NCBI RefSeq assembly: GCF_036320965.1
Contig: NC_092264.1
Span: 12,312,394-12,376,393, forward strand
Length of the DNA stretch: 64,000 nucleotides
Origin: Panulirus ornatus
Taxonomy: Eukaryota; Arthropoda; Malacostraca; Decapoda; Palinuridae
Direction of reading: 5' to 3'
The notes beneath the pieces were generated by a model. The model did no database searches and was not told where the DNA came from. It worked only from the letters and a program-made list of their open reading frames with translations. Positions 46,456-59,460 of this stretch are shown in pieces. Every line of letters starts with the position of its first letter. Within the stretch, counting starts at the first letter, position 1. Position numbers and translations under genes: made by a program.

Positions 46456-48453
46456 GACTCTTTAATATAATAAGCTCGGTCAGCTGCTGAAATGCGACTA
46501 TGGTCGGAAGACGGTCCAAATAGGAGAACATAAGGTAGGGTTGCTGCTTTGAAGTAGTCGGAAGACGTCATCTGATACGTGGGGTTTGGGAATAACCGAC
46601 CAATCATTGATGAGAAAATTTGTGGGTTCAGAGCCCCGTCCTTCTCATGACATCACCCGGGAGCTCAGAGAAGCAACCCTACCTTATGATGTGCTGTTTG
46701 GTTTCTCTTCTTTTCACGGTGGCCTCTATTGGCCTCTTTGGCTCATTCATGTGAATGTCGACTCTTTAATAAGCTCGGTCAACTGTTGCAATGCGACTAT
46801 GGGCGGAAGACGGTCCAAAAAGGAGAACATAAGGTAGATTTGGTGTGTTGATGTACCCGGATGACGTCATTTGATAGATGGGGCTTGGAACTTACTGACC
46901 AATCATTGATCAGGTGATTTGTGTGTTCAGAGCCCCGCTCTTCTCATGACGTCACCCGAGAGCTCAGAGTAGCAACGCAACACTATGATGTCCTGTTTGG
47001 TTTCTCTTCCCCTCAGGTTGCCTTTCTTGGCCTCGCTGGCTCATTCATGTGAATGTCGACTCTTTAATAAGCTCGGTGAACTGCTGCAATGCGACTATGG
47101 GCGGAAGACGGTCCAAAAAGGAGAACATGAGGTAGATTTGGTGTGTTGATGTACCCGGATGACGTCATTTGATAGGTAGGACTTGTAACTTACCGACCAA
47201 TCATTGATCAGATAATTTGTGGGTTCAGAGCCCCGCTCTTCTCATGACGTCACCCGGGAGCTCGGGCAACTGCTGAAATTGCTGAAATGCAACTCCTGGC
47301 AGAAGGCGGTTCAAATAGGAGGACATAATGTATGGTTGCTGCGATGAAGTACACGGCTGACGTCATCTGATAGGTGGGGTTTGGCATTGACCGACCAATC
47401 ATTCATTCATCATATAACTTGTGGGTTCAGAGCCCCGCTCTTTTCAAAACATCGCCCGGGAGCTCAGAGAAGCAACCTTACCTTATGATGTCCTGTTTTG
47501 TTCTTCTTCCGTTCACGGTGGCCTTTCTTGGCCTTGTTGGCTTATTCATGTGAATGTCGACTCTTTAATAAGCTCGGACAGCAGCTGAAATGAGACTCTG
47601 GCCAGAAGACGGTGCAAACAGGAGAACATAAGTTTGGTTGCTGCGTTGAAGTACACGGCTGACGTCATCTGATAGGTGGGGTTTGGCATTGACCGACCAA
47701 TCATTCATTCATCAGATAACTTGTGGGTTCAGAGCCCCGCTCTTTTCAAAACATCACCCGGGAGCTCAGAGAAGCAACCTTACTTTATGATTTCCTGTTT
47801 GGTTCTTCTTCCGTTCACGGTGGCCTTTCTTGGCCTTGTAGGCTTATTCATGTGAATGTCGACTCTTTAATAAGCTCGGACAACAGCTGAAATGCGACTC
47901 TGGGTGGAAGACGGTCCAAAAAGGAGAACATAAGGTAGATTTGGTGTTTTGATGTACCCGGATGACGTCATTTCATAGATGAGGCTTGGAACTTACCGAC
48001 CAATCATTGATCAGACAATTTGTGTGTTCAGAGCCCCGCTCTTCTCCTGACTGCACCCGGGAGCTCAGAGTAGCAACCCTACCTTATGATGTCCTGTTTG
48101 GTTCCTCTTCTCCTCACGTCGCCTTTCTTGGCCTCGGTAGCTCATTCATGTGAATGTTGACTCTTTAATAAGCTCGATCAACTGTTGAAATGCGACTCTG
48201 GGCTGAAGACTGTCCAAATAGGAGAACATAAGGTAGAGTTCCTGCGTTAAAGTAGCCGGATGTCGTACTCTGATGGGTTGGGCTTGGACATGACCAATCA
48301 TTGGTCAGATGGTTTATAGGAAAAAAATCCCGCCCTTCTCATGACGTCACTCGGGCAACTGAGAGTAGCAACCCTACCTTATGTGTTCCTATTTTGTTTG
48401 TCTTCCCCTCACGTCGCCTTTATTTACCTCGCTTGCTTATTCATGTGAATGTT
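46456..48453 (+). repeat. HOR unit A-B2-B3D-H-E-C (1,998 bp)
   Basis: A 46,456-46,759; B2 46,760-47,057; B3D 47,058-47,558; H 47,559-47,860; E 47,861-48,158; C 48,159-48,453. The first half is a near-perfect copy of 43,559-45,257; the differences I see are few point changes and the 4 bp in B3D. Confidence 0.85.
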
Positions 48454-49849
48454 GACTCTTTAATATAAAAAGCTCGGTCAACTGCTGAAATGCGACGATT
48501 GTCGGAAGACGGTGCAAATAGGAGAACATAAGGTAGGGTTACTGCTTTGAAGTAGTCGGAAGACTTCATGTGATACGTGGGGTTTGGGAATAACCGACCA
48601 ATCATTGATGAGAAAATTTGTGGGTTCAGAGCCCCGCCCTTCTCATGACATCACCCGGGAGCTAAGAGAAGCAACCCTACCTTATGATGTGCTGTTTGGT
48701 TTCTCTTCTGCTCACGGTGGCCTTTATTGGCCTCTTTGGCTCATTCATGTGAATATCGACTCTTTAATGAGCTCGGTCAACTGTTGCAATGCGACTATGG
48801 GCGGAAGACGGTTCAAAAAGGAGATCATAAGGTAGATTTGGTGGGTTGATGTACCCGGATGACGTCATTTGATAGGTAGGGCTTGTAACTTACCGACCAA
48901 TCATTGATCAGATAATTTGTGGGTTCAGAGCCCCGCTCTTCTCATGACGTCACCCGGGAGCTCGGGCAACTGCTGAAATTGCTGAAATGCAACTCCTGGC
49001 AGAAGGCGGTTCAAATAGGAGGACATAATGTATGGTTGCTGCGTTGAAGTACATGGCTGACGTCATCTGATAGGTGGGGTTTGGCATTGATCGACCAATC
49101 ATTCATTCATCAGATAACTTGTGGGTTCAGAGCCCCGCTCTTTTCAAAACATCACCCGGGAGCTCAGAGAAGCAACCTTACCTTATGATGTCCTGTTTGG
49201 TTCTTCTTCCGTTCACGGTGGCCTTTCTTGGCCTTGTTGGCTTATTCATGTGAATGTCGACTCTAATAAGCTCGGACAACAGCTGAAATGCGACTCTGGG
49301 TGCAAGACGGTCCAAAAAGGAGAACATAAGGTAGATTTGGTGTGTTCATGTACCCGGATGACGTCATTTGATAGATGAGACTTGGAACTTACCGACCAAT
49401 CACTGATCAGACAATTTGTGTGTTCAGAGCCCCGCTCTTCTCCTGACTGCACCCGGGAGCTCAGAGTAGCAACCCTACCTTATGATGTCCTGTTTGGTTC
49501 CTCTTCCCCTCACGTCGCCTTTCTTGGCCTCGGTAGCTCATTCATGTGAATGTTGACTCTTTAATAAGCTCGATCAACTGTTGAAATGCGACTCTGGGTG
49601 GAAGCTTGTCCAAATAGGAGAACATAAGGTAGAGTTCCTGCGTTAAAGTAGCCGGATGACGTCGTCTGATGTGTTGGGCTTGGACATGACCAATCATTGG
49701 TCAGATGGTTTATAGGAAAAAAATCCCGCCCTTCTCATGACGTCACTCGGGCAACTGAGAGTAGCAACCCTACCTTATGTGTTCCTATTTTGTTTGTCTT
49801 CCCCTCACGTCGCCTTTATTTGCCTCGCTTGCTTATTCATGTGAATGTT
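48454..49849 (+). repeat. HOR unit A-B3D-E-C (1,396 bp)
   Basis: A 48,454-48,757; B3D 48,758-49,258; E 49,259-49,554; C 49,555-49,849. It has the GGGTGCAAGACGG variant in E seen in the units near 4,100 and 5,500, linking the two ends of the window. Confidence 0.85.
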
Positions 49850-50746
49850 GACTCTTTAATATAAAGAGCTCAGTCAACTGCTGAAATGCGACTATGGTCG
49901 GAAGACGGTCCAAATAGGAGAACATAAGGTAGGGTTACTGCTTTGAAGTAGTCGGAAGACATCATGTGATACGTGGGGTTTGGGAATAACCGACCAATCA
50001 TTGATGAGAAAATTTGTGGGTTCAGAGCCCCGCCCTTCTCATGACATCACCCTGGAGCTAAGAGAAGCAACCCTACCTTATGATGTGCTGTTTGGTTTCT
50101 CTTCTGCTCACGGTGGCCTTTCTTGGCCTCTTTGGCTCATTCATGTGAATGTCGACTCTTTAATAAGCTCGGTGAACTGTTGCAATGCGACTATGGGCGG
50201 AAGACGGTTCAAAAAGGAGAACATGAGGTAGATTTGGTGTTTTGATGTACCCGGATGACGTCATTTCATAGATGAGGCTTGGAACTTACCGACCAATCAT
50301 TGATCAGACAATTTGTGTGTTCAGAGCCCCGCTCTTCTCCTGACTGCACCCGGGAGCTCAGAGTAGCAACCCTACCTTATGATGTCCTGTTTGGTTCCTC
50401 TTCTCCTCACGTCGCCTTTCTTGGCCTCGGTAGCTCATTCATGTGAATGTTGACTCTTTAATAAGCTCGATCAACTGTTGAAATGCGACTCTGGGTGGAA
50501 GACAGTCCAAATAGGAGAACATAAGGTAGAGTTCCTGCGTTAAAGTAGCCGGATGTCGTAGTCTGATGGGTTGGGCTTGGACATGACCAATCATTGGTCA
50601 GATGGTTTAGAGGAAAAAAATCCCGCCCTTCTCATGACGTCACTCGGGCAACTGAGAGTAGCAACCCTACCTTATGTGTTCCTATTTTGTTTGTCTTCCC
50701 CTTACGTCGCCTTTATTTGCCTCGCTTGCTTATTCATGTGAATGTT
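49850..50746 (+). repeat. HOR unit A-B3/E hybrid-C (897 bp)
   Basis: A 49,850-50,153; hybrid 50,154-50,451; C 50,452-50,746. The middle monomer starts as B3 (GAACTGTTGCAATG, GAACATGAGG) and becomes E (GGTGTTTTGATG, CATTTCATAGATGAGG). This deletes D and most of E and produces a unit of A-B1-C length by a different route. Confidence 0.82.
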
Positions 50747-52441
50747 GACTAATATAAAGAGCTCGGTCAAGTGCTGAAATGCGACTATGGTCGGAAGACG
50801 GTCCAAATAGGAGAACATAAGGTAGGGTTGCTGCTTTGAAGTAGTCGGAAGACGTCATTTGATACGTGGGGTTTGGGAATAACCGACCAATCATTGATAA
50901 GAAAATTTGTGGGTTCAGAGCCCCGCCCTTCTCATGACATCACCCGGGAGCTAAGAGAAGCAACCCTACCTTATGATGTGCTGTTTGGTTTCTCTTCTGC
51001 TCACGGTGGCCTTTATTGGCCTCTTTGGCTCATTCATGTGAATGTCGACTCTTTAATAAGCTCGGTCAACTGTTGCAATGCGACTATGGGCGGAAGACGG
51101 TCCAAAAAGGAGAACATAAGGTAGATTTGGTGTGTTGATGTACCCGGATGACGTCATTTGATAGATGGGCTTGTAACTTACCGACCAATCATTGATCAGA
51201 TAATTTGTGTGTTCAGAGCCCCGCTCTTCTCATGACGTCACCCGGGAGCTCGGGCAACTGCTGAAATTGCTGAAATGCAACTCCTGGCAGAAGGCGGTTC
51301 AAATAGGAGGACATAATGTATGGTTGCTGCGTTGAAGTACACGGCTGACGTCATCTGATAGGTGGGGTTTGGCATTGACCGACCAATCATTCATTCATCA
51401 GATAACTTGTGGGTTCAGATCTCCGCTCTTTTCAAAACATCACCCGGGAGCTCAGAGAAGCAACCTTACCTTATGATGTCCTGTTTGGTTCTTCTTCCGT
51501 TCACGGTGGCCTTTCTTGGCCTTGTTGGCTTATTCATGTGAATGTCGACTCTTTAATAAGCTCGGACAACAGCTGAAATGAGACTCTGGCCAGAAGACGG
51601 TGCAAACAGGAGAACATAAGTTTGGTTGCTGCGTTGAAGTACACGGCTGACGTCATCTGATAGGTGGGGTTTGGCATTGACCGACCAATCATTCATTCAT
51701 CAGATAACTTGTGGGTTCAGAGCCCCGCTCTTTTCAAAACATCACCCGGGAGCTCAGAGAAGCAACCTTACCTTATGATTTCCTGTTTGGTTCTTCTTCC
51801 GTTCACGGTGGCCTTTCTTGGCCTTGTTGGCTTATTCATGTGAATGTCGACTCTTTAATAAGCTCGGACAACAGCTGAAATGCGACTCTGGGTGGAAGAC
51901 GGTCCAAAAAGGAGAACATAAGGTAGATTTGGTGTGTTGATGTACCCGGATGACGTCATTTGATAGATGAGGCTTGGAACTTACCGACCAATCATTGATC
52001 AGACAATTTGTGTGTTCAGAGCCCCGCTCTTCTCCTGACTGCACCCGGGAGCTCAGAGTAGCAACCCTACCTTATGATGTCCTGTTTGGTTCCTCTTCTC
52101 CTCACGTCGCCTTTCTTGGCCTCGGTAGCTCATTCATGTGAATGTTGACTCTTTAATAAGCTCGATCAACTGTTGAAATGCGACTCTGGGTGGAAGACAG
52201 TCCAAATAGGAGAACATAAGGTAGAGTTCCTGCGTTAAAGTAGCCGGATGACGTCGTCTGATGGGTTGGGCTTGGACATGACCAATCATTGGTCAGATGG
52301 TTTATAGGAAAAAAATCCCGCCCTTCTCATGACGTCACTCGGGCAACTGAGAGTAGCAACCCTACCTTATGTGTTCCTATTTTGTTTGTCTTCCCCTCAC
52401 GTCGCCTTTATTTGCCTCGCTTGCTTATTCATGTGAATGTT
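50747..52441 (+). repeat. HOR unit A-B3D-H-E-C (1,695 bp)
   Basis: A 50,747-51,046; B3D 51,047-51,546; H 51,547-51,848; E 51,849-52,146; C 52,147-52,441. E and C here share private variants (CTCTTCTCCTCACG, GAAGACAGTCC) with 60,563-61,155. Confidence 0.85.
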
Positions 52442-53339
52442 GACTCTTTAATATAAAAAGCTCGGTCAACTGCTGAAATGCGACTATGGTCGGAAGACGG
52501 TCCAAATAGAACATAAGGTAGGGTTACTGCTTTGAAGTAGTCGGAAGACGTCATGTGATACGTGGGGTTTGGGAATAACCGACCAATCATTGATGAGAAA
52601 ATTTGTGGGTTCAGAGCCCCGCCCTTCTCATGACATCACCCGGCAGCTAAGAGAAGCAACCCTACCTTATGATGTGCTGTTTGGTTTCTCTTCTGGTCAC
52701 GGTGGCCTTTATTGGCCTCTTTGGCTCATTCATGTGAATGTCGACTCTTTAATAAGCTCGGTCAACTGTTGCAATGCGACTATGGGCGGAAGACGGTCCA
52801 AAAAGGAGAACGTAAGGTAGATTTGGTGTGTTGATGTACCCGGATGACGTTATTTGATAGATGGGGCTTGGAACTTACCTACCAATCATTGATCAGACAA
52901 TTTGTGTGTTCAGAGCCCCGCTCTTCTCCTGACTGCACCCGGGAGCTCAGAGTAGCAACCCTACCTTATGATGTCCTGTTTGGTTCCTCTTCTCCTCACG
53001 TCGCCTTTCTTGGCCTCGGTAGCTCATTCATGTGAATGTTGACTCTTTAATAAGCTCGATCAACTGTTGAAATGCGACTCTGGGCGGAAGCTTGTCTAAA
53101 TAGGAGAACATAAGGTAGAGTTCCTGCGTTAAAGTAGCCGGATGACGTCGTCTGATGGGTTGGGCTTGGACATGACCAATCATTGGTCAGATAGATGGTT
53201 TATAGGAAAAAAATCCCGCCCTTCTCATGACGTCACTCGGGCAACTGAGAGTAGCAACCCTACCTTATGTGTTCCTATTTGGTTTGGCTTCCCCTCACGT
53301 CGCCTTTATTTGCCTCGCTTGCTTATTCATGTGAATGTT
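52442..53339 (+). repeat. HOR unit A-B1-C (898 bp)
   Basis: A 52,442-52,742; B1 52,743-53,040; C 53,041-53,339. A carries CAAATAGAACATAAGG and CGGCAGCTAAGAG, both repeated in the A at 61,156. Confidence 0.86.
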
Positions 53340-55639
53340 GACTCTTTAATATAATAAGCTCGGTCAGCTGCTGAAATGCGACTATGGTCGGAAGACGGTC
53401 CAAATAGGAGAACATAAGGTAGGGTTGCTGCTTTGAAGTAGTCGGAAGACGTCATCTGATACGTGGGGTTTGGGAATAACCGACCAATCATTGATTAGAA
53501 AATTTGTGGGTTCAGAGCCCCGCCCTTCTCATGACATCACCCGGGAGCTCAGAGAAGCAACCCTACCTTATGATGTGCTGTTTGGTTTCTCTTCTGGTCA
53601 CGGTGGCCTTTATTGGCCTCTTTGGCTCATTCATGTGAATGTCGACTCTTTAATAAGCTCGGTCAACTGTTGCAATGCGACTATGGGCGGAAGACGGTCC
53701 AAAAGAGAACATAAGGTAGATTTGGTGTGTTGATGTACCCGGATGACGTCATTTGATAGATGGGGCTTGGAACTTACTGATCATTCATTGATCAGATAAT
53801 TTGTGTGTTCAGAGCCCCGCTCTTCTCATGACGTCACCCGAGAGCTCAGAGTAGCAACGCAACCTTATGATGTCCTGTTTGGTTTCTCTTCCCCTCAGGT
53901 CGCCTTTCTTGGCCTCGCTGGCTCATTCATGTGAATGTTGTTGACTCTTTAATAAGCTCAGTCATCTGGTAAAATGCGACTCTGGGCGGAAGACGGTCCA
54001 AATAGGAGAACATAAGGTAGAGTTCCTCCGTTAAAGTAATCGGATGACGTCGTCTGACGGGTTGGGCTTTGACATGACCAATCATTGGTCAGATAGATGG
54101 TTTATAGGTACAAAATCCCGTCCTTCTCATGACGTCACTCGGGCAACTGTGAGTAGCAACCCTGCCTTATGATGTCCTATTTGGTTTCTCTTCCCCTCAC
54201 GTCGCCTTTCTTTGCCTCGCTAGCTCATTCATGTGTGAATGTAGAAGACTCTTTGATAAGCTCGGTCAACTGCTGAAATGCGACTATGGTCGGAAGACGG
54301 TCCAAATAGGAGAACATAATGTAGGTTTGCTGCTTTGAAGTAGTCGGCTGACGTCATCTGATACGTGGGGTTTGGGATTAACCGACCAATCAATCATTGA
54401 TGTGATAATATGTGGGTTCAGAGCCCCGCCCTTCTCATGACATCACCCGGTAGCTCAGAGAAGGAACCCTACCTTATGATATGCTTTTTGGTTTCTCTTC
54501 TGCTCACGGTGGCCTTTCTTGGCCTCGCTGGCTCATTCATGTCAATGTCGACTCTTTAATAAGCTCTGTGAACTGCTGCAATGCGACTATGGGCGGAAGA
54601 CGGTCCAAAAAGAACATGAGGTAGATTTGGTGTGTTGATGTACCCGGATGACGTCATTTGATAGGTAGGGCTTGTAACTTACCGACCAATCATTGATCAG
54701 ATAATTTGTGGGTTCAGAGCCCCGCTCTTCTCATGACGTCACCCGGGAGCTCGGGCAACTGCTGAAATTGCTGAAATGCAACTCCTGGCAGAAGGCGGTT
54801 CAAATAGGAGGACATAATGTATGGTTGCTGCGTTGAAGTACACGGCTGACGTCATCTGATAGGTGGGGTTTGGCATTGACCGACCAATCATTCATTCATC
54901 AGATAACTTGTGGGTTCAGAGCCCCGCTCTTTTCAAAACATCACCCGGGAGCTCAGAGAAGCAACCTTACCTTATGATGTCCTGTTTGGTTCTTCTTCCG
55001 TTCACGGTGGCCTTTCTTGGCCTTGTTGGCTTATTCATGTGAATGTCGACTCTTAATAAGCTCGGACAACAGCTGAAATGCGACTCTGGGTGGAAGACGG
55101 TCCAAAAAGGAGAACATAAGGTAGATTTGGTGTGTTGATGTACCCGGATGACGTCATTTGATAGATGAGGCTTGGAACTTACCGACCAATCATTGATCAG
55201 ACAATTTGTGTGTTCAGAGCCCCGCTCTTCTCCTGACTGCACCCGGGAGCTCAGAGTAGCAACCCTACATTATGATGTCCTGTTTGGTTCCTCTTCCCCT
55301 CACGTCGCCTTTCTTGGCCTCGGTAGCTCATTCATGTGAATGTTGACTCTTTAATAAGCTCGATCAACTGTTGAAATGCGACTCTGGGCGGAAGACTGTC
55401 CAAATAGGAGAACATAAGGTAGAGTTCCTGCGTTAAAGTAGCCGGATGACGTCGTCTGATGGGTTGGGCTTGGACATGACCAATCATTGGTCAGATGTTT
55501 TATAGGAAAAAAATCCCGCCCTTCTCATGACGTCACTCGGGCAACTGAGAGTAGCAACCCTACCTTATGTGTTCCTATTTGGTTTGGCTTCCCCTCACGT
55601 CGCCTTTATTTGCCTCGCTTGCTTATTCATGTGAATGTT
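53340..55639 (+). repeat. HOR unit A-B2-F-G-B3D-E-C (2,300 bp)
   Basis: A 53,340-53,643; B2 53,644-53,942; F 53,943-54,246; G 54,247-54,549; B3D 54,550-55,047; E 55,048-55,344; C 55,345-55,639. B2 has TGATCATTCATTGATCAG, where the CCAAT box is lost. The same change occurs at 35,6xx, 56,9xx and 62,4xx. Confidence 0.85.
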
Positions 55640-56543
55640 GACTCTTTAATATAATAAGCTCGGTCAGCTGCTGAAATGCGACTATGGTCGGAAGACGGTC
55701 CAAATAGGAGAACATAAGGTAGGGTTGCTGCTTTGAAGTAGTCGGAAGACGTCATCTGATACGTGGGGTTTGGGAATAACCGACCAATCATTGATGAGAA
55801 AATTTGTGGGTTCAGAGCCCCGCCCTTCTCATGACATCACCCGGGAGCTCAGAGAAGCAACCCTACCTTATGATGTGCTGTTTGGTTTCTCTTCTGGTCA
55901 CGGTGGCCTTTATTGGCCTCGCTGGCTCATTCATGTGAATGTCGACTCTTTAATAAGCTCGGTCAACTGTTGCAATGCGACTATGGGCGGAAGACGGTCC
56001 AAAAAGGAGAACATAAGGTAGATTTGGTGTGTTGATGTACCCGGATGACGTCATTTGATAGATGGGGCTTGGAACTTACTACCAATCATTGATCAGGTAA
56101 TTTGTGTGTTCAGAGCCCCGCTCTTCTCATGACGTCACCCGAGAGCTCAGAGTAGCAACGCAACCTTATGATGTCCTGTTTGGTTTCTCTTCCCCTCAGG
56201 TCGCCTTTCTTGGCCTCGCTAGCTCATTCATGTGAATGTTGACTCTTTAATAAGCTCGATCAACTGTTGAAATGTGACTCTGGGTGGAAGCTTGTCTAAA
56301 TAGGAGAACATAAGGTAGAGTTCCTGCGTTAAAGTAGCCGGATGACGTTGTCTGATGGGTTGGGCTTGGACATGACCAATCATTGGTCAGATAGATAGAT
56401 GGTTTATAGGAAAAAAATCCCGCCCTTCTCATGACGTCACTCTGGCAACTGAGAGTAGCAACCCTACCTTATGTGTTCCTATTTGGTTTGGCTTCCCCCC
56501 ACGTCGCCTTTATTTGCCTCGCTTGCTTATTTATGTGAATGTT
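55640..56543 (+). repeat. HOR unit A-B2-C (904 bp)
   Basis: A 55,640-55,943; B2 55,944-56,240; C 56,241-56,543. B2 keeps its CCGAGAGCTCAG and CAACGCAACC marks but ends GCTAGCTC and is followed by C, so the F-G-B3D-E portion has been skipped. Confidence 0.83.
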
Positions 56544-57447
56544 GACTCTTTGATATAATAAGCTCGGTCAGCTGCTGAAATGCGACTATGGTCGGAAGAC
56601 GGTCCAAATAGGAGAACATAAGGTAGGGTTTCTGCTTTGAAGTAGTCGGAAGACGTCATCTGATACGTGGGGTTTGGGAATAACCGACCAATCATTGATT
56701 AGAAAATTTGTGGGTTCAGAGCCCCGCCCTTCTCATGACATCACCCGGGAGCTCAGAGAAGCAACCCTACCTTATGATGTGCTGTTTGGTTTCTCTTCTA
56801 GTCACGGTGGCCTTTATTGGCCTCTTTGGCTCATTCATGTGAATGTCGACTCTTTAATAAGCTCGATCAACTGTTGCAATGCGACTATGGGCGGAAGACG
56901 GTCCAAAAAGGAGAACATAAGGTAGATTTGGTGTGTTGATGTACCCGGATGACGTCATTTGATAGATGGGCTTGTAACTTACTGATCATTCATTGATCAG
57001 ACAATTTGTGTGTTCAGAGCCCCGCTCTTCTCCTGACTGCACCCGGGAGCTCAGAGTAGCAACCCTATCTTATGATGTCCTGTTTGGTTCCTCTTCCCCT
57101 CACGTCGCCTTTCTTCGCCTCGGTAGCTCATTCATGTGAATGTTGACTCTTTAATAAGCTCGATCAACTGTTGAAATGCGACTCTGGGCTGAAGCTTGTC
57201 CAAATAGGAGAACATAAGGTAGAGTTCCTGCGTTAAAGTAGCCGGATGACGTCGTCTGATGGGTTGGGCTTGGACATGACCAATCATTGGTCAGATAGAT
57301 AGATGGTTTATAGGAAAAAAATCCCGCCCTTCTCATGACGTCACTCGGGCAACTGAGAGTAGCAACCCTACCTTATGTGTTCCTATTTGGTTTGGCTTCC
57401 CCTCACGTCGCCTTTATTTGCCTCGCTTGCTTATTCATGTGAATGTT
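56544..57447 (+). repeat. HOR unit A-B1-C (904 bp)
   Basis: A 56,544-56,847; B1 56,848-57,144; C 57,145-57,447. B1 begins like B2 (TGATCATTCATTG) and turns to B1 after CAGACAATTTG. Together with the preceding unit this is a tandem pair with an identical 904-bp step. Confidence 0.85.
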
Positions 57448-59156
57448 GACTCTTTAATATAATAAGCTCGGTCAGCTGCTGAAATGCGACTATGGTCGGA
57501 AGACGTTCCAAATAGGAGAACATAAGGTAGGGTTGCTGCTTTGAAGTAGTCGGAAGACGTCATTTGATACGTGGGGTTTGGGAATAACCGACCAATCATT
57601 GATGAGAAAATTTATGGATTCAGAGCCCCGCCCTTCTCATGACATCACCCGGGAGCTCAAAGAAGCAACCGTACCTTATGATGTGCTGTTTGGTTTCTCT
57701 TCTGGTCACGGTGGCCTTTATTGGCCTCGCTGGCTCATTCATGTGAATGTCGACTCTTTAATAAGCTCGGTGAACTGCTGCAATGCGACTATGGGCGGAA
57801 GACGGTCCAAAAAGGAGAACATGAGGTAGATTTGGTGTGTTGATGTACCTGGATGACGTCATTTGATAGGTAGGGCTTGTAACTTACCGACCAATCATTG
57901 ATCAGATAATTTGTGGGTTCAGAGCCCCGCTCTTCTCATGACGTCACCCGGGAGCTCGGGCAACTGCTGAAATTGCTGAAATGCAACTCCTGGCAGAAGG
58001 CGGTTCAAATAGGAGGACATAATGTATGGTTGCTGCGATGAAGTACACGGCTGACGTCATCTGATAGGTGGGGTTTGGCATTGACCGACCAATCATTCAT
58101 TCATCAGATAACTTGTGGGTTCAGAGCCCCGCTCTTTTCAAAACATCACCCGGGAGCTCAGAGAAGCAACCTTACCTTATGATGTCCTGTTTGGTTCTTC
58201 TTCCGTTCACGGTGGCCTTTCTTGGCCTTGTTGGCTTATTCATGTGAATGTCGACTCTTTAGTAAGCTCGGACAACAGCTGAAATGAGACTCTGGCCGGA
58301 AGACGGTGCAAACAGGAGAACATAAGTTTGGGTTGCTGCGTTGAAGTACACGGCTGACGTCATCTGATAGGTGGGGTTTGGCATTGACCGACCAATCATT
58401 CATTCATCAGATAACTTGTGGGTTCAGAGCCCCGCTCTTTTCAAAACATCACCCGGGAGCTCAGAGAAGCAACCTTACCTTATGATGTCCTGTTTGGTTC
58501 TTCTTCCGTTCACGGTGGCCTTTCTTGGCCTTGTTGGCTTATTCATGTGAATGTCGACTCTTTAATAAGCTCGGACAACAGCTGAAATGCGACTCTGGGT
58601 GGAAGACGGTCCAAAAAGGAGAACATAAGGTAGATTTGGTGTGTTGATGTACCCGGATGACGTCATTTGATAGATGAGGCTTGGAACTTACCGACCAATC
58701 ATTGATCAGACAATTTGTGTGTTCAGAGCCCCGCTCTTCTCCTGACTGCACCCGGGAGCTCAGAGTAGCAACCCTATCTTATGATGTCCTGTTTGGTTCC
58801 TCTTCCCCTCACGTCGCCTTTCTTCGCCTCGGTAGCTCATTCATGTGAATGTTGACTCTTTAATAAGCTCGATCAACTGTTGAAATGCGACTCTGGGTGG
58901 AAGCTTGTCCAAATAGGAGAACATAAGGTAGAGTTCCTGCGTTAAAGTAGCCGGATGACGTCGTCTGATGGGTTGGGCTTGGACATGACCAATCATTGGT
59001 CAGATAGATAGATGGTTTATAGGAAAAAAATCCCGCCCTTCTCATGACGTCACTCGGGCAACTGAGAGTAGCAACCCTACCTTATGTGTTCCTATTTGGT
59101 TTGGCTTCCCCTCACGTCGCCTTTATTTGCCTCGCTTGCTTATTCATGTGAATGTT
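57448..59156 (+). repeat. HOR unit A-B3D-H-E-C (1,709 bp)
   Basis: A 57,448-57,751; B3D 57,752-58,252; H 58,253-58,555; E 58,556-58,853; C 58,854-59,156. A ends in GCCTCGCTGGCTC rather than GCCTCTTTGGCTC and is followed by GGTGAACTGCTGC, a G-like transition. Confidence 0.85.
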
Positions 59157-59460
59157 GACTCTTTAATATAATAAGCTCGGTCAGCTGCTGAAATGCGACT
59201 ATGGTCGGAAGACGGTCCAAATAGGAGAACATAAGGTAGGGTTACTGCTTTGAAGTAGTCGGAAGACGTCATCTGATACGTGGGGTTTGGGAATAACCGA
59301 CCAATCATTGATGAGAAAATTTGTGGGTTCAGAGCCCCGCCCTTCTCATGACATCACCCGGGAGCTCAGAGAAGCAACCCTACCTTATGATGTGCTGTTT
59401 GGTTTCTCTTCTGGTCACGGTGGCCTTTATTGGCCTCGCTGGCTCATTCATGTGAATGTC

